From Pseudalkalibacillus sp. SCS-8 (lineage in GTDB: Bacteria; Bacillota; Bacilli; Bacillales; Fictibacillaceae): a stretch of DNA of 64,000 bases. Location of the stretch: the NCBI RefSeq assembly GCF_040126055.1, contig NZ_CP143541.1:620001-684000 (forward strand). Reading direction: 5' to 3'. Within the stretch, counting starts at the first letter, position 1. Each line of letters starts with the position of its first letter. The translations under genes and the position numbers were made by a program. Below, in pieces: positions 17,083 through 25,173 of the stretch. The notes below the pieces were generated by a model. That model worked only from the letters and a program-made list of their open reading frames with translations. It searched no databases and had not been told where the DNA came from.

Positions 17083-17586
17083 ATGAAAGTTCGTATCCGG
17101 AATGCAAACGAAGGAGATCTTATTGCGATATTAGAAATTTATAATGAAGTCGTTCGAACATCACCTGTAACGTTTGATACGAGTGAACAGACGTTAATAG
17201 AACGGAAAAAGTGGTTCGACCAGTTTGATGAACACGATCCACTCCTTGTCGCAGAAAACGATGGAGAAATACTGGGTTATGCTTGTCTCACCAGGTTTCG
17301 CCCAAAGCCTGCTTATGCTTTTACGGGGGAGGATTCAATCTACATAAAAAAGAAGGCACGTGGGAACGGAATAGGTTCAATGCTGTTAGCCAAACTGATC
17401 CGTCATGCGAAGGATTACAACTATCACTCGATCGTTGCCGTGATTGCAAATGATGATCCATCAAGTGTGAAGCTTCACAAGAAACATGGATTCGAAAAAA
17501 CAGGAACCATCTACGAGGCAGGCTTCAAGTTTGAAAAATGGCATGATATTCATTTTTATCAATTGAAGCTGGATGCGGACGGGTGA
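17083..17586 (+). CDS. GNAT N-acetyltransferase, phosphinothricin-acetyltransferase-like
   Basis: The 167-residue protein shows the PAT/YwnH pattern: IRNANEGDLIAILEIYNEVV, TSPVTFDTSEQ, the CoA-binding ARGNGIGSMLLAKLIRHA, AVIANDDPSSVKLHKKHGF and FKFEKWHDIHFYQ. It transfers acetyl from acetyl-CoA to an amine, with methionine derivatives or phosphinothricin among known family substrates. ATG 17083 is eight bases after GAAAGGA; the ATG at 17065 lies upstream of that site. It is divergent from the YitT gene. Confidence 0.85.
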   Translation: MKVRIRNANEGDLIAILEIYNEVVRTSPVTFDTSEQTLIERKKWFDQFDEHDPLLVAENDGEILGYACLTRFRPKPAYAFTGEDSIYIKKKARGNGIGSMLLAKLIRHAKDYNYHSIVAVIANDDPSSVKLHKKHGFEKTGTIYEAGFKFEKWHDIHFYQLKLDADG

Positions 17587-17632
17587 TGGAGGACTTTTTG
17601 ATCTGAGAAGAAACAGGTGGGGTGGGGGATTC

Positions 17633-17753
17633 GTTTTTGTAGATAAATCTTCATTTTTGTAGATAATTCTTCGTTTTCGTAGATAAAATTTTATTTTCGT
17701 AGATAATTTTCAATTTTTGTATGAAAATCTTCATTTTTTGTAGATAAACACTG
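17633..17753. repeat. Array A1: six degenerate 20-bp repeats
   Basis: The core GTAGATAA recurs at 17639, 17659, 17679, 17699, (degenerate) 17719 and 17740, giving periods of 20, 20, 20, 20 and 21 bp. The consensus unit is TTTTTGTAGATAAATCTTCA. The array lies in the 314-base gap between the GNAT gene and the convergent proA. No frame crosses it and it has no dyad symmetry. The rest of the gap holds only the proA terminator. Confidence 0.95.
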
Positions 17754-17855
17754 CTTTAACCTATTTTTAATGCCAGAAAGGGCTCATGAACAGGATATTG
17801 CACGCTATAATCAATAAAAATTCAAGAAAATGATCAAAAATAGCGCAGAATGATC

Positions 17856-17891
17856 AAAAAAGAAGAGGAACAGCGTTTAGCTCTTCCTCTT
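17856..17891 (-). terminator. Terminator of the proline gene cluster
   Basis: On the minus strand AAGAGGAA and TTCCTCTT pair around a 13-base loop just after the proA stop, followed by T6. Confidence 0.8.
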
Positions 17892-17900
17892 TCCGTTTAT

Positions 17901-19163
17901 TTATCGGATTTGGCCTGTTCCAGTCATTTGATATTTCACGGTTGTAAGGGCTGGTAGACCCATAGGTCCGCGTGCATGCAATTTCTGAGTAGAGATTCCG
18001 ATTTCTGCACCGAATCCGAGAGCACTACCATCGGTGAATCGGGTAGAAGCATTGTGATAGACAGCAGCTGCATCGACTAGTCCTAAGAATGTTTTTGCCG
18101 CCGTATCATCTTCGGTGATGATGGATTCAGAGTGCTTCGTTCCATACGTTTCAATGTGCTCGACAGCCTCTGTAACATCTTGTACTGTTTTGACAGCAAT
18201 ATGCTTCGAAAGATATTCATTCGCCCAATCCTCTTCACCCGCAGGAGTAGCACCAGGGATAACAGAGACAGCATATTCATCGCCATGTGGCGTAATTCCA
18301 TGCTCTTCGAATGCTGCAATCAATTGATCTTTGTTGGCATCGAGCCACTCTTTATGAATGATAACGGTCTCTGCGGCATTACAAACCGCTGGACGATCGG
18401 TTTTCGCATTCACAAGAATATTGAGTGCTTTCTCCACTTCAGCAGCTTTATCGATATAGATGTGGCAGTTTCCTACACCCGTTTCAAGAACAGGAACAGT
18501 TGCGTTATTTACGACTGCTGCAATCAATGAGCCGCCTCCACGAGGAATCAATACATCAATGTGCTCTTTCATCGTGAACAGTTCCTGGGTTGCAGAACGG
18601 TCTGTACTTGCGATGAATTGTACAGCTTCTTTCGGTATTTTTGTCTTTTCAAGGCCACGGTGCATAACTTCGACAATCGTTTCGTTAGAAGAAAGGGCAG
18701 AAGAGCCACCTTTCAAGACGATTGCATTTCCGGATTTCAAAGCAAGTCCTGTAGCATCGACGGTCACGTTGGGACGAGCTTCATAGATCATTCCGATGAC
18801 ACCTAGTGGTACCGTTACTTGCTTCACATTCAATCCATTATCAAGATCCCAGTCGGACTTCACGATTCCAGTCGGGTCTTCAAGCTCTGCTACTTCTCGT
18901 AGGCCTTGAGCAAATTCGAATACGCGTTCCTTAGAAAGGGCCAAACGATCCATGAATGCATCGTCATAACCTTTCTCTTTTCCTTTTTCAAGGTCTTTCT
19001 CATTCGCTTTTAAAATCAGTTCGTATTCGGTTTCAAGCATTTCTGCAACAGTAAGAAGAGCTTCGTTCTTTTCTTCTGTTGTCAGCATGGATAATGTTTT
19101 TGCGGCTTTCTTTGCTTTAATCGCTTGTTCTTCGACGTTCGTTTTTTCAACTGTTAACGTCAT
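17901..19163 (-). CDS. proA: Gamma-glutamyl phosphate reductase
   Basis: This 420-residue NADPH-dependent enzyme converts gamma-glutamyl phosphate to glutamate semialdehyde, the second step of proline synthesis. It is an aldehyde-dehydrogenase-fold protein with PLGVIGMIYEARPNVTVDA, GGSSALSSN, LIPRGGGSLI, the catalytic cysteine in KTDRPAVCNAAET, and a C-terminal GLPALTTVKYQ. ATG 19163 follows GGAGGGATAC; codons upstream are in frame but lack a ribosome site. It is the last gene of the leftward proC-proB-proA series, separated from proB by 270 bases that hold a repeat element. Confidence 0.95.
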   Translation of the reverse strand: MTLTVEKTNVEEQAIKAKKAAKTLSMLTTEEKNEALLTVAEMLETEYELILKANEKDLEKGKEKGYDDAFMDRLALSKERVFEFAQGLREVAELEDPTGIVKSDWDLDNGLNVKQVTVPLGVIGMIYEARPNVTVDATGLALKSGNAIVLKGGSSALSSNETIVEVMHRGLEKTKIPKEAVQFIASTDRSATQELFTMKEHIDVLIPRGGGSLIAAVVNNATVPVLETGVGNCHIYIDKAAEVEKALNILVNAKTDRPAVCNAAETVIIHKEWLDANKDQLIAAFEEHGITPHGDEYAVSVIPGATPAGEEDWANEYLSKHIAVKTVQDVTEAVEHIETYGTKHSESIITEDDTAAKTFLGLVDAAAVYHNASTRFTDGSALGFGAEIGISTQKLHARGPMGLPALTTVKYQMTGTGQIR

Positions 19164-19221
19164 TGTATCCCTCCAGTAATATAATTGAGTGTCGTTCATT
19201 TATCATTGTGAGACTTTAAAC

Positions 19222-19374
19222 CTTGAAAGTCATTGATTTCCGCTCCAGGATGCTCGCTTTCCGCGGGGCGTGCGGTGAGCCCACTCGTCGCTTTGCGACA
19301 TTGATTGGTCTCACCTGTCACGCTGATCCCGCAGGAGTCTCGCACCTTGCTCTCCAATCAACTTGCACAAGGTA
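19222..19374. repeat. GC-rich dispersed element E1 between proB and proA
   Basis: It contains GCTCGCTTTCCGCGGGGCG (from 19252) and, toward the other end, CCCGCAGGAGTCTCGCACCTT (19328 onward), words shared with elements E2 and E3. TTGATTGG and CCAATCAA form an inverted pair inside it. Imperfect inverted ends (GACTTTAAACCTTG near 19211) border it. No coding frame is visible. Confidence 0.8.
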
Positions 19375-19433
19375 AGTTTTTAAAGTGACTCAAGAGCAAC
19401 AAACTTCATTAAATAGCCCAATGAAAAATCTTA

Positions 19434-20567
19434 TTAAACGCCAACCGGTACGGCTACATCGAGGTGACAGACAAGGTCTTCACTTTCGACAGCCGCTGTT
19501 TGGAAATCTTGCAGCTTGATTTCTTTTTGATTGATCAGTCGTTTCAATTCGTTAGCCGAATAATTCATTACACCAAGGCCGATATCTTCGCCGCTGATGT
19601 TTTTGATACGGATGACCGCACCTTTGTCGAAGCGTCCGCGCACGCTGTGCACATCGAGTGGTGAAAGGCTCTTGTTGTTTTCTTGGATTGATGCACCAAT
19701 CTTATCGTTGATGGTCACTTCACCTTCAGGTCCAGAGTTGAACGCAATCCATTGCTTCTTCTGGTTCAAGTTTTCATTTTCACTTTTCGGTTCGAAGTAC
19801 GTTCCTGTCGCTTCATGATTGACTGCATCATAAACGATATTCGGTGTACTTGCTTTCCCTAAGAAAGATGAAATGCCGGATGCTAGTGAAATCTTGAATG
19901 CATCAATCTTCGACTTCATACCACCTGTACCGACCGCGCTGCCAGGATCTCCGGCTACCGCTTCAATTTCAGGAGTAATTTCGTGAACCTGATTGAGAAG
20001 CTGTGCATTTTCGTTCTTTCGAGGGTCATCGTCGTACAATCCGTCGATATCGGATAGTATGATGAGCTGATCTGCGTTGACGAGACCTGCAACTTTTGCA
20101 GAAAGTGTATCGTTGTCTCCGAACTTCAAGAAATCCATCGTGATTGTATCGTTTTCGTTCACAATCGGGATGATTCCGCGTTCTAATAGTACGGTCAATG
20201 TGCTTCTCGCATTGTTGTATCGGTTCTCATCAGAGAAATCATCACGGGTGATCAGGATTTGAGATCCGACGTAACCGTGAGAGATGAAGAGATCCGAGTA
20301 CGTTTCAATAAGAAGTCCTTGGCCGATTGACGCGGCCGCTTGTTTTTCTGGCAACGTATCTGGTCGGGAAATGAACCCGAGCTTTCGGTAGCCCGCTGCA
20401 ACGGCTCCGGATGATACGAGCAATACTTCATGCCCATCGTCTTTCAGTCGGACGACTTCATCGACCAGCTTTTCAATTTTTCTACGACTCAATTCTCCGT
20501 GTAAGCTTGTTAATGAACTGCTTCCTATTTTGATGACAATTCGTTTTTTATCCATATCAGGTGTCAC
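19434..20567 (-). CDS. proB: Glutamate 5-kinase
   Basis: The protein of about 377 residues has an amino-acid kinase domain (RIVIKIGSSSLT, LLVSSGAVAAGYRKLG, NENDTITMDFLKFGDND, GTGGMKSKIDAF) and a C-terminal PUA domain (about residues 285-370). It phosphorylates glutamate with ATP in the first, feedback-inhibited step of proline synthesis. The upstream AGGAG fits GTG 20567; GTG 20573 overlaps the ribosome site and ATG 20555 is far from it. It lies between two repeat elements (20608-20774 and 19222-19374). I see no T-box leader before it. Confidence 0.95.
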   Translation of the reverse strand: MTPDMDKKRIVIKIGSSSLTSLHGELSRRKIEKLVDEVVRLKDDGHEVLLVSSGAVAAGYRKLGFISRPDTLPEKQAAASIGQGLLIETYSDLFISHGYVGSQILITRDDFSDENRYNNARSTLTVLLERGIIPIVNENDTITMDFLKFGDNDTLSAKVAGLVNADQLIILSDIDGLYDDDPRKNENAQLLNQVHEITPEIEAVAGDPGSAVGTGGMKSKIDAFKISLASGISSFLGKASTPNIVYDAVNHEATGTYFEPKSENENLNQKKQWIAFNSGPEGEVTINDKIGASIQENNKSLSPLDVHSVRGRFDKGAVIRIKNISGEDIGLGVMNYSANELKRLINQKEIKLQDFQTAAVESEDLVCHLDVAVPVGV

Positions 20568-20607
20568 ATTCACTCCTATAATTTAACGTTTTTTGAAGAT
20601 TTCTTTT

Positions 20608-20774
20608 GAAATTTACTCCCTTTCCGCGGGCAAACCGCAAGCCTCCTTGTTCACTTGCACAGGATGTGCTGGCTTAGACGTTCACCACAGGACGTGGTGG
20701 TATTTAGTCGAAGTTCCTTAATCACTGTGGGGTCTTGCCTGGCTCGCTATTCCCGCAGGAGTGTCGTAAATTTC
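20608..20774. repeat. GC-rich dispersed element E2 between proC and proB, with 9-bp inverted ends
   Basis: Perfect terminal inverted repeats GAAATTTAC (20608-20616) and GTAAATTTC (20766-20774) bound a 167-bp segment. Inside are CTTTCCGCGGG, CACTGTGGGGTCTTGCC, GGCTCGCT and CCCGCAGGAGTGTCG, shared with E1 and E3. A central module of about 80 bp (CACAGGATGTGCTGG ... TTAGTCGAAGTTCCTTAA) also occurs, reverse-complemented, in the element at 48083-48453. Confidence 0.85.
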
Positions 20775-20803
20775 AGGCGTAAAATAACAATTTAAATTAC
20801 CAG

Positions 20804-21646
20804 TTACTGCTGTACTGCGAATACTTTTTCGAGTTCTTCGCGTAGTTCTTTTGAACGGGATGCTGCACCTTTTACGGCTTCGGCGATTGCTTCGCCTCCT
20901 CCGTTTTCATTAAGGGCTTCAAGTCCTGCAGCAGTTGTTCCGTTCGGGGAAGTGACGTTCTTTCTAAGCTGAGTTGGTGTTTCTTCGCGCTCAAGCATCA
21001 TCGTTGCTGCGCCTAAGATCGTCTGTGCACCGATTTTCCGTGCCATTTCACGATCCATTCCACCTTCTACACCAGCTTGCTCGATGTGTTCCATCAAGTT
21101 GTAGAAATATGCTGGGCCACTTCCTGCAATACCGGTGAAAATATCCATCTGATCTTCTTCAATGAGGTAAGCTTCTCCGATGCATTGCATCAATTCTTTT
21201 GTGAAGACCACTTGATCCATCGTCACATGCTTACCAGGTGAGATTGCCGTCGCGGACTCACGAAGCATGCTAGATGTGTTCGGCATCACTCGAATGACTT
21301 GTTGATCTTCATTCAGGTTTTCTTCCATATAAGAAGTAGAGATGCCAGCCAAGACTGAAATGAGTACTTGGTCAGGTCGCAAACGGTCTTTCAAGTCTTC
21401 CAATACTGATTCGATGTCTTTCGGTTTCATAGCAAGAATGAAAACATCAACTTCATTAAAGTCCAATTCATTTTTCTTTATTGCTTCAATTCCATATTTC
21501 ACTTTCATTTCATTTAAACGTTCTTGGTTACTACGGTTGGTGACGATGATTTGATCAGAATCCAATTTTCCTGATTCGACGATTCCTGAAATCATCGCTT
21601 CAGCCATATTACCAGCGCCTAAAAAGGCAACACGTTGTTTTAACAA
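20804..21646 (-). CDS. proC: Pyrroline-5-carboxylate reductase
   Basis: The 280-residue protein has an N-terminal Rossmann motif VAFLGAGNMAEAMISGI, LAMKPKD, the segment VIRVMPNTSSMLRESATAI and the C-terminal signature TLRKNVTSPNGTT-like (QLRKNVTSPNGTTAAGLEAL). It reduces pyrroline-5-carboxylate to proline with NAD(P)H. I chose TTG 21646 because ATAGGAG lies eight bases upstream and the Rossmann fold begins immediately; in-frame codons further upstream would add 17 atypical residues. It is the first gene of the leftward proline series. Confidence 0.95.
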   Translation of the reverse strand: MLKQRVAFLGAGNMAEAMISGIVESGKLDSDQIIVTNRSNQERLNEMKVKYGIEAIKKNELDFNEVDVFILAMKPKDIESVLEDLKDRLRPDQVLISVLAGISTSYMEENLNEDQQVIRVMPNTSSMLRESATAISPGKHVTMDQVVFTKELMQCIGEAYLIEEDQMDIFTGIAGSGPAYFYNLMEHIEQAGVEGGMDREMARKIGAQTILGAATMMLEREETPTQLRKNVTSPNGTTAAGLEALNENGGGEAIAEAVKGAASRSKELREELEKVFAVQQ

Positions 21647-22020
21647 AGTAACCACTCCTATATGCCGTCCTTTTTTCAACGTTTTTAATCGTAACATCCA
21701 GGCAAATTAATTCAACAGTATAACCCAAATAGGTTGAATAAGGTCGAAAAACCCTAAGTAAGCGTTTACATTAAGTTTTATATGTTTCAAATCCCTTCTA
21801 AGGATGTGTCATCTGGATACAGGGTGTTATATGCTAGCTGGAATTTTCGAAAAATGAATTTATCAAATAAATCGGAAAATTCCGTTATATCAATATTCAT
21901 AAGGACGAGCATGAGTAAGACGATGAGATACAGCTCCAAGGTTTACGCTTTCGTATCATGAAAACCGAATTGCGACATACATTGTCTTATACAATCCTTT
22001 TTGATTTGGGAGGGGCCGGA
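21647..22020. other. Divergent 374-base gap between proC and spoVR
   Basis: No gene is visible. CATACATT (21976-21983) is a good sigma-E-type -10 for spoVR about 38 bases before its ATG, at the same relative position as in prkA, but the -35 (ATCATGA) is poor. AAGCGTTTACATTAAG near 21764 resembles a half cre site. No T-box or other riboswitch motif was found upstream of proC. Confidence 0.4.
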
Positions 22021-23433
22021 ATGAGCATCGACGAACATAAAGAGTTGATCAATGCCATACATGAAATCACGGAAATTGCTGAAGGGTTCGGTCTTGATTT
22101 CTATGAGATGCGATATGAAATCTGTCCTGCTGATATCATTTATACATTTGGTGCTTACGGTATGCCGACACGTTTTTCACATTGGAGCTTCGGTAAACAG
22201 TTCCATAAGATGAAGCTTCAGTACGATCTAGGTTTGAGTAAAATCTATGAGCTCGTCATCAATTCAGATCCTTGCTATGCCTTTTTGTTGGACAGCAATA
22301 CCTTGATCCAAAATAAACTGATCATTGCGCACGTGCTTGCCCATTGTGATTTCTTCAAGAACAACATACGGTTCTCGAATACACGCCGGGATATGGTCGA
22401 AAGCATGACATCAACTGCAGAACGGGTTGCACATTATGAGCATTTATATGGGAAGAAAGAGGTCGAGCATTTCCTGGATGCAATCTTGTCCATCCAGGAG
22501 CATATTGATCCATCCATCATGAGACCGAAGCTCAATTACCATTTGGATGCAGATGAGACGGAGCTAGAGAAGAAGGCAACACCTTACGATGATTTATGGG
22601 ATATCGATGGGTCTAATGAAAAGAAGGCTAAACCAAAGCCGTCATCAAAACGGAAGATTCCGCCACAGCCTGAAAAAGATATTCTATTATTCATCGAAGA
22701 ATATAGCCGGGAGCTGGACGATTGGCAGCGGGACATCCTTTCCATGATGCGGGAAGAGATGCTTTATTTCTGGCCGCAGCTCGAAACCAAGATAATGAAT
22801 GAAGGATGGGCTTCCTACTGGCACGCACGTATTTTGAGAGAGATGGATTTGACGACTGACGAAGTGATTGAATTTGCAAAACTGAATGCGGGCGTGGTCC
22901 AGCCATCACGCACATCCATCAATCCGTATTACCTTGGGTTGAAAATCTTTGAAAACATAGAGGAATGTTATAACGATCCATCTGAAGAGTTGATCAAGCA
23001 AGGTGTTAAGAAAGGAGATGGACGTAGCAAGATTTTCGAAGTGCGTGAAATTGAATCGGATATCTCGTTCATCCGTAACTACCTGACGAAGGATCTTTGT
23101 GAGAAGGAGGATTTATACCTTTTCCAAAAGCAAGGGAAGGATTACCGGATCACAACGAAGCAATGGGAGGAAGTCCGGGACCAATTAGTGAGCAGCAGGG
23201 TGAACGGAGGGTTTCCATACATCACGGTAAATGATGGGGATTATTTAAAGAATGGTGAGCTTTATCTTGAGCATCACTTTGAAGATATTGAGCTGGACTT
23301 GAAATACCTCGAAAAAGTACTTCCTTATATCTACGATTTATGGGGAAGAGCTATACACATGGAAACAGTGGTTGAAAGCAAGCCTGTTGTCTACACCTAT
23401 GATGGAAAAGGAATTCATAAACGGAACCTATAA
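22021..23433 (+). CDS. spoVR: Stage V sporulation protein R
   Basis: The 470-residue SpoVR/YcgB family protein has the characteristic segments [44 protein letters not shown] and [16 protein letters not shown]. In B. subtilis SpoVR is needed for normal spore cortex; in other bacteria the family acts with PrkA and YhbH/YeaH. The start is ATG 22021, after GGGAGGGG; a longer frame from 21958 lacks a ribosome site and overlaps the likely promoter. The stop is followed at once by a terminator that occurs again 180 bases downstream. Confidence 0.94.
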   Translation: MSIDEHKELINAIHEITEIAEGFGLDFYEMRYEICPADIIYTFGAYGMPTRFSHWSFGKQFHKMKLQYDLGLSKIYELVINSDPCYAFLLDSNTLIQNKLIIAHVLAHCDFFKNNIRFSNTRRDMVESMTSTAERVAHYEHLYGKKEVEHFLDAILSIQEHIDPSIMRPKLNYHLDADETELEKKATPYDDLWDIDGSNEKKAKPKPSSKRKIPPQPEKDILLFIEEYSRELDDWQRDILSMMREEMLYFWPQLETKIMNEGWASYWHARILREMDLTTDEVIEFAKLNAGVVQPSRTSINPYYLGLKIFENIEECYNDPSEELIKQGVKKGDGRSKIFEVREIESDISFIRNYLTKDLCEKEDLYLFQKQGKDYRITTKQWEEVRDQLVSSRVNGGFPYITVNDGDYLKNGELYLEHHFEDIELDLKYLEKVLPYIYDLWGRAIHMETVVESKPVVYTYDGKGIHKRNL

Positions 23434-23434
23434 G

Positions 23435-23463
23435 AAAAACCGCTCAGATGAGCGGTTTTTTTA
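23435..23463 (+). terminator. Terminator copy 1, after spoVR
   Basis: AACCGCTC AGAT GAGCGGTT forms a stem-loop followed by T7. The 29-base sequence 23435-23463 is repeated without change at 23615-23643. Confidence 0.92.
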
Positions 23464-23471
23464 ATTGTTTA

Positions 23472-23600
23472 TTGTAGCGTAAAGGTGCGAGACTCCTGCG
23501 GAATCAGCGAGCCAGGCAAGACCCCACAGTGAGCCAAAAGCGAACGAGGAGGCTTGCGGATCGCCCGCGGAAAGCGAGCAACCTTGAAGCGAAAATCAAC
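23472..23600. repeat. GC-rich dispersed element E3, between two identical terminators
   Basis: Reading leftward it is homologous to E1 and E2: GCTCGCTTTCCGCGGGCG, the GCAAGCCTCCTCGTTCGC word, CACTGTGGGGTCTTGCC, GGCTCGCTGATTCCGC and AGGAGTCTCGCACCTT. It lacks the 80-bp central module of E2. It lies between two exact 29-bp copies of a terminator spaced 180 bp apart. Confidence 0.85.
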
Positions 23601-23614
23601 ACCTATTTTATAAC

Positions 23615-23643
23615 AAAAACCGCTCAGATGAGCGGTTTTTTTA
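23615..23643 (-). terminator. Terminator copy 2, after the lipoprotein gene
   Basis: The same 29 bases as 23435-23463. Its last three bases are the stop codon of the convergent lipoprotein gene, so on the minus strand the hairpin follows that stop directly. Confidence 0.9.
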
Positions 23644-24978
23644 GCCTTCATAATAGTAGTAGGATGGGTCGTTTACCCATTGGTCATAGATTTGATTGCC
23701 GGTTGGACTGGCTATTTGATGATACGATTCGACCGATAGTGTTTCGCTTGGTGAATGGTACCGAAAATCATCAATATACCAAGTACCATCAGCATTGGAA
23801 TAATTGAACGTTTGAATCAATGAATCATCGAATACTTTTATGCCGTTTTCTACGAAGTAGAGTTCGCCATATTCTGAATCGACGTTCCTCACAGCTTGGA
23901 TCTTACCGTTCTGAATATGATAAAGATTGCCGGATCGGACATTACTTGACTCCACACTGCTGATCAGGAGCCAGCGATTCGACAGCATGCGTACATCATT
24001 ACGATTAAGGTTGAATTCGTGTGTGCCAATGATAAGCTGGTCGAGCTGCTCGTCAGTGGCGAGATTGACCAGAATGAGTTTATATTTGCCGTGTGTAATG
24101 AGATCCCCGGCATCAGCACCTGCCCATCCGTTTTCTTCTCTATGTATGCCTTCTTTTATTGCGTACACCAACAAGCGATAGTCCGTATTCCCTTCTTTTG
24201 CTAGAAACTCAAAGGTAATATTGTCTTCATTAATGGGTGGTTGGGTTTTCTTTGGTTCCTGTTTTTTCGTTTCTGGTTCCTTTTTCTTTTCGACAACCTT
24301 CTTTTCTGATGAAGCTTTTTCTGCTGTACTCTTTTCCGGTTTTTCCTGTGTATCGTTTTTACTCTTATCTTTTTTTCCATCTGCGAGAAGGACAGCTTCC
24401 AGCTCTTGATCAATCTCTTTTTTCAGTTTGGAGATCTCTTGTTCGATTTCCTTGATCGTCGCGAGAAAATCCTCTTCTTCTGAATAGATGTAATTCCGAT
24501 GATGATCAAATAAGAGAAAGTAGGCTTTCGAATAGGCCGTCAATGTATCCTGGAAAGCGTTGAATCTTTCAGGCTCTACCGTATTATACTGATCTGTCAG
24601 AACTGCTGTTAAACTCATTTCTTCTGCCTGATTGGGATCCGTTTCAATTATGTCTTCGATCGTTTTCAATAACTCCTCAGAATTCAATCCGTACTTTTTG
24701 GCCTGTTCAAGCTGAATATGATAATCCCGGAGGCGCTCAAGCGACTTCTTGACAAAGGATTGATAGTCTTTATCGTTTGACCTGTCTTCCGGAATGGCGT
24801 TTGCCTCAATCACCACTAATTGATTTTGCGTCGCCTCATTTAAATACGTGAAACAATCATCGATTGCAGCACAGAGAGGATTACGATTCTTCTGATTCGC
24901 CACATCTTCCTTAACATTCCCAAGTGAACAACCTGTTGTCATCAATAGAATGCTGACAAAGCATCCCCATTTTTTCAT
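23641..24978 (-). CDS. Predicted lipoprotein of unknown function
   Basis: The 445-residue protein begins MKKWGCFVSILLMTTGCSLG, a type II signal peptide with a lipobox-like TTGC; Cys 17 would be the lipid-anchored residue. Residues 30-195 are helical with coiled-coil-like runs (IKEIEQEISKLKKEIDQELE). Residues 200-250 form a Lys/Glu/Pro-rich linker. The remaining 195 residues look like a globular extracellular domain rich in aromatic residues. I do not recognise the family. The gene is monocistronic, with its stop codon inside a terminator copy. Confidence 0.8.
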   Translation of the reverse strand: MKKWGCFVSILLMTTGCSLGNVKEDVANQKNRNPLCAAIDDCFTYLNEATQNQLVVIEANAIPEDRSNDKDYQSFVKKSLERLRDYHIQLEQAKKYGLNSEELLKTIEDIIETDPNQAEEMSLTAVLTDQYNTVEPERFNAFQDTLTAYSKAYFLLFDHHRNYIYSEEEDFLATIKEIEQEISKLKKEIDQELEAVLLADGKKDKSKNDTQEKPEKSTAEKASSEKKVVEKKKEPETKKQEPKKTQPPINEDNITFEFLAKEGNTDYRLLVYAIKEGIHREENGWAGADAGDLITHGKYKLILVNLATDEQLDQLIIGTHEFNLNRNDVRMLSNRWLLISSVESSNVRSGNLYHIQNGKIQAVRNVDSEYGELYFVENGIKVFDDSLIQTFNYSNADGTWYIDDFRYHSPSETLSVESYHQIASPTGNQIYDQWVNDPSYYYYEG

Positions 24979-25173
24979 TTTGCAATTTCCCCCTTACTTA
25001 CAGTATAAACGTTCTCTGGGCAAAAATGGATAAAAAAGTTAATGATGTTATTCTACAACATTTCTTCAAGATGTCCGCTTATTTACGAACAAAAGTAAAA
25101 GTTGTTGATATTATTTAAACATTTCTATAAAATGTTCCTTAGAGGATAAACAAAATGATGGAGGGTTTATAAA

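Noticed and set aside
17633..17753. CRISPR array as an explanation of the 20-21 bp arrays
   Set aside because: Repeats directly abut each other without unique spacers, units are degenerate, and no cas gene is present.
18083..18806. Open frames opposite and inside proA
   Set aside because: They overlap a full-length ProA with intact motifs and show no family resemblance.
21958..22020. 21-residue N-terminal extension of SpoVR
   Set aside because: The added segment overlaps the probable -10 sequence, and ATG 22021 has GGGAGGGG at the right distance.
20568..22020. T-box riboswitch for the proline genes
   Set aside because: I looked for the AGGGTGGNACCGCG element on the minus strand upstream of proB and proC and found none.
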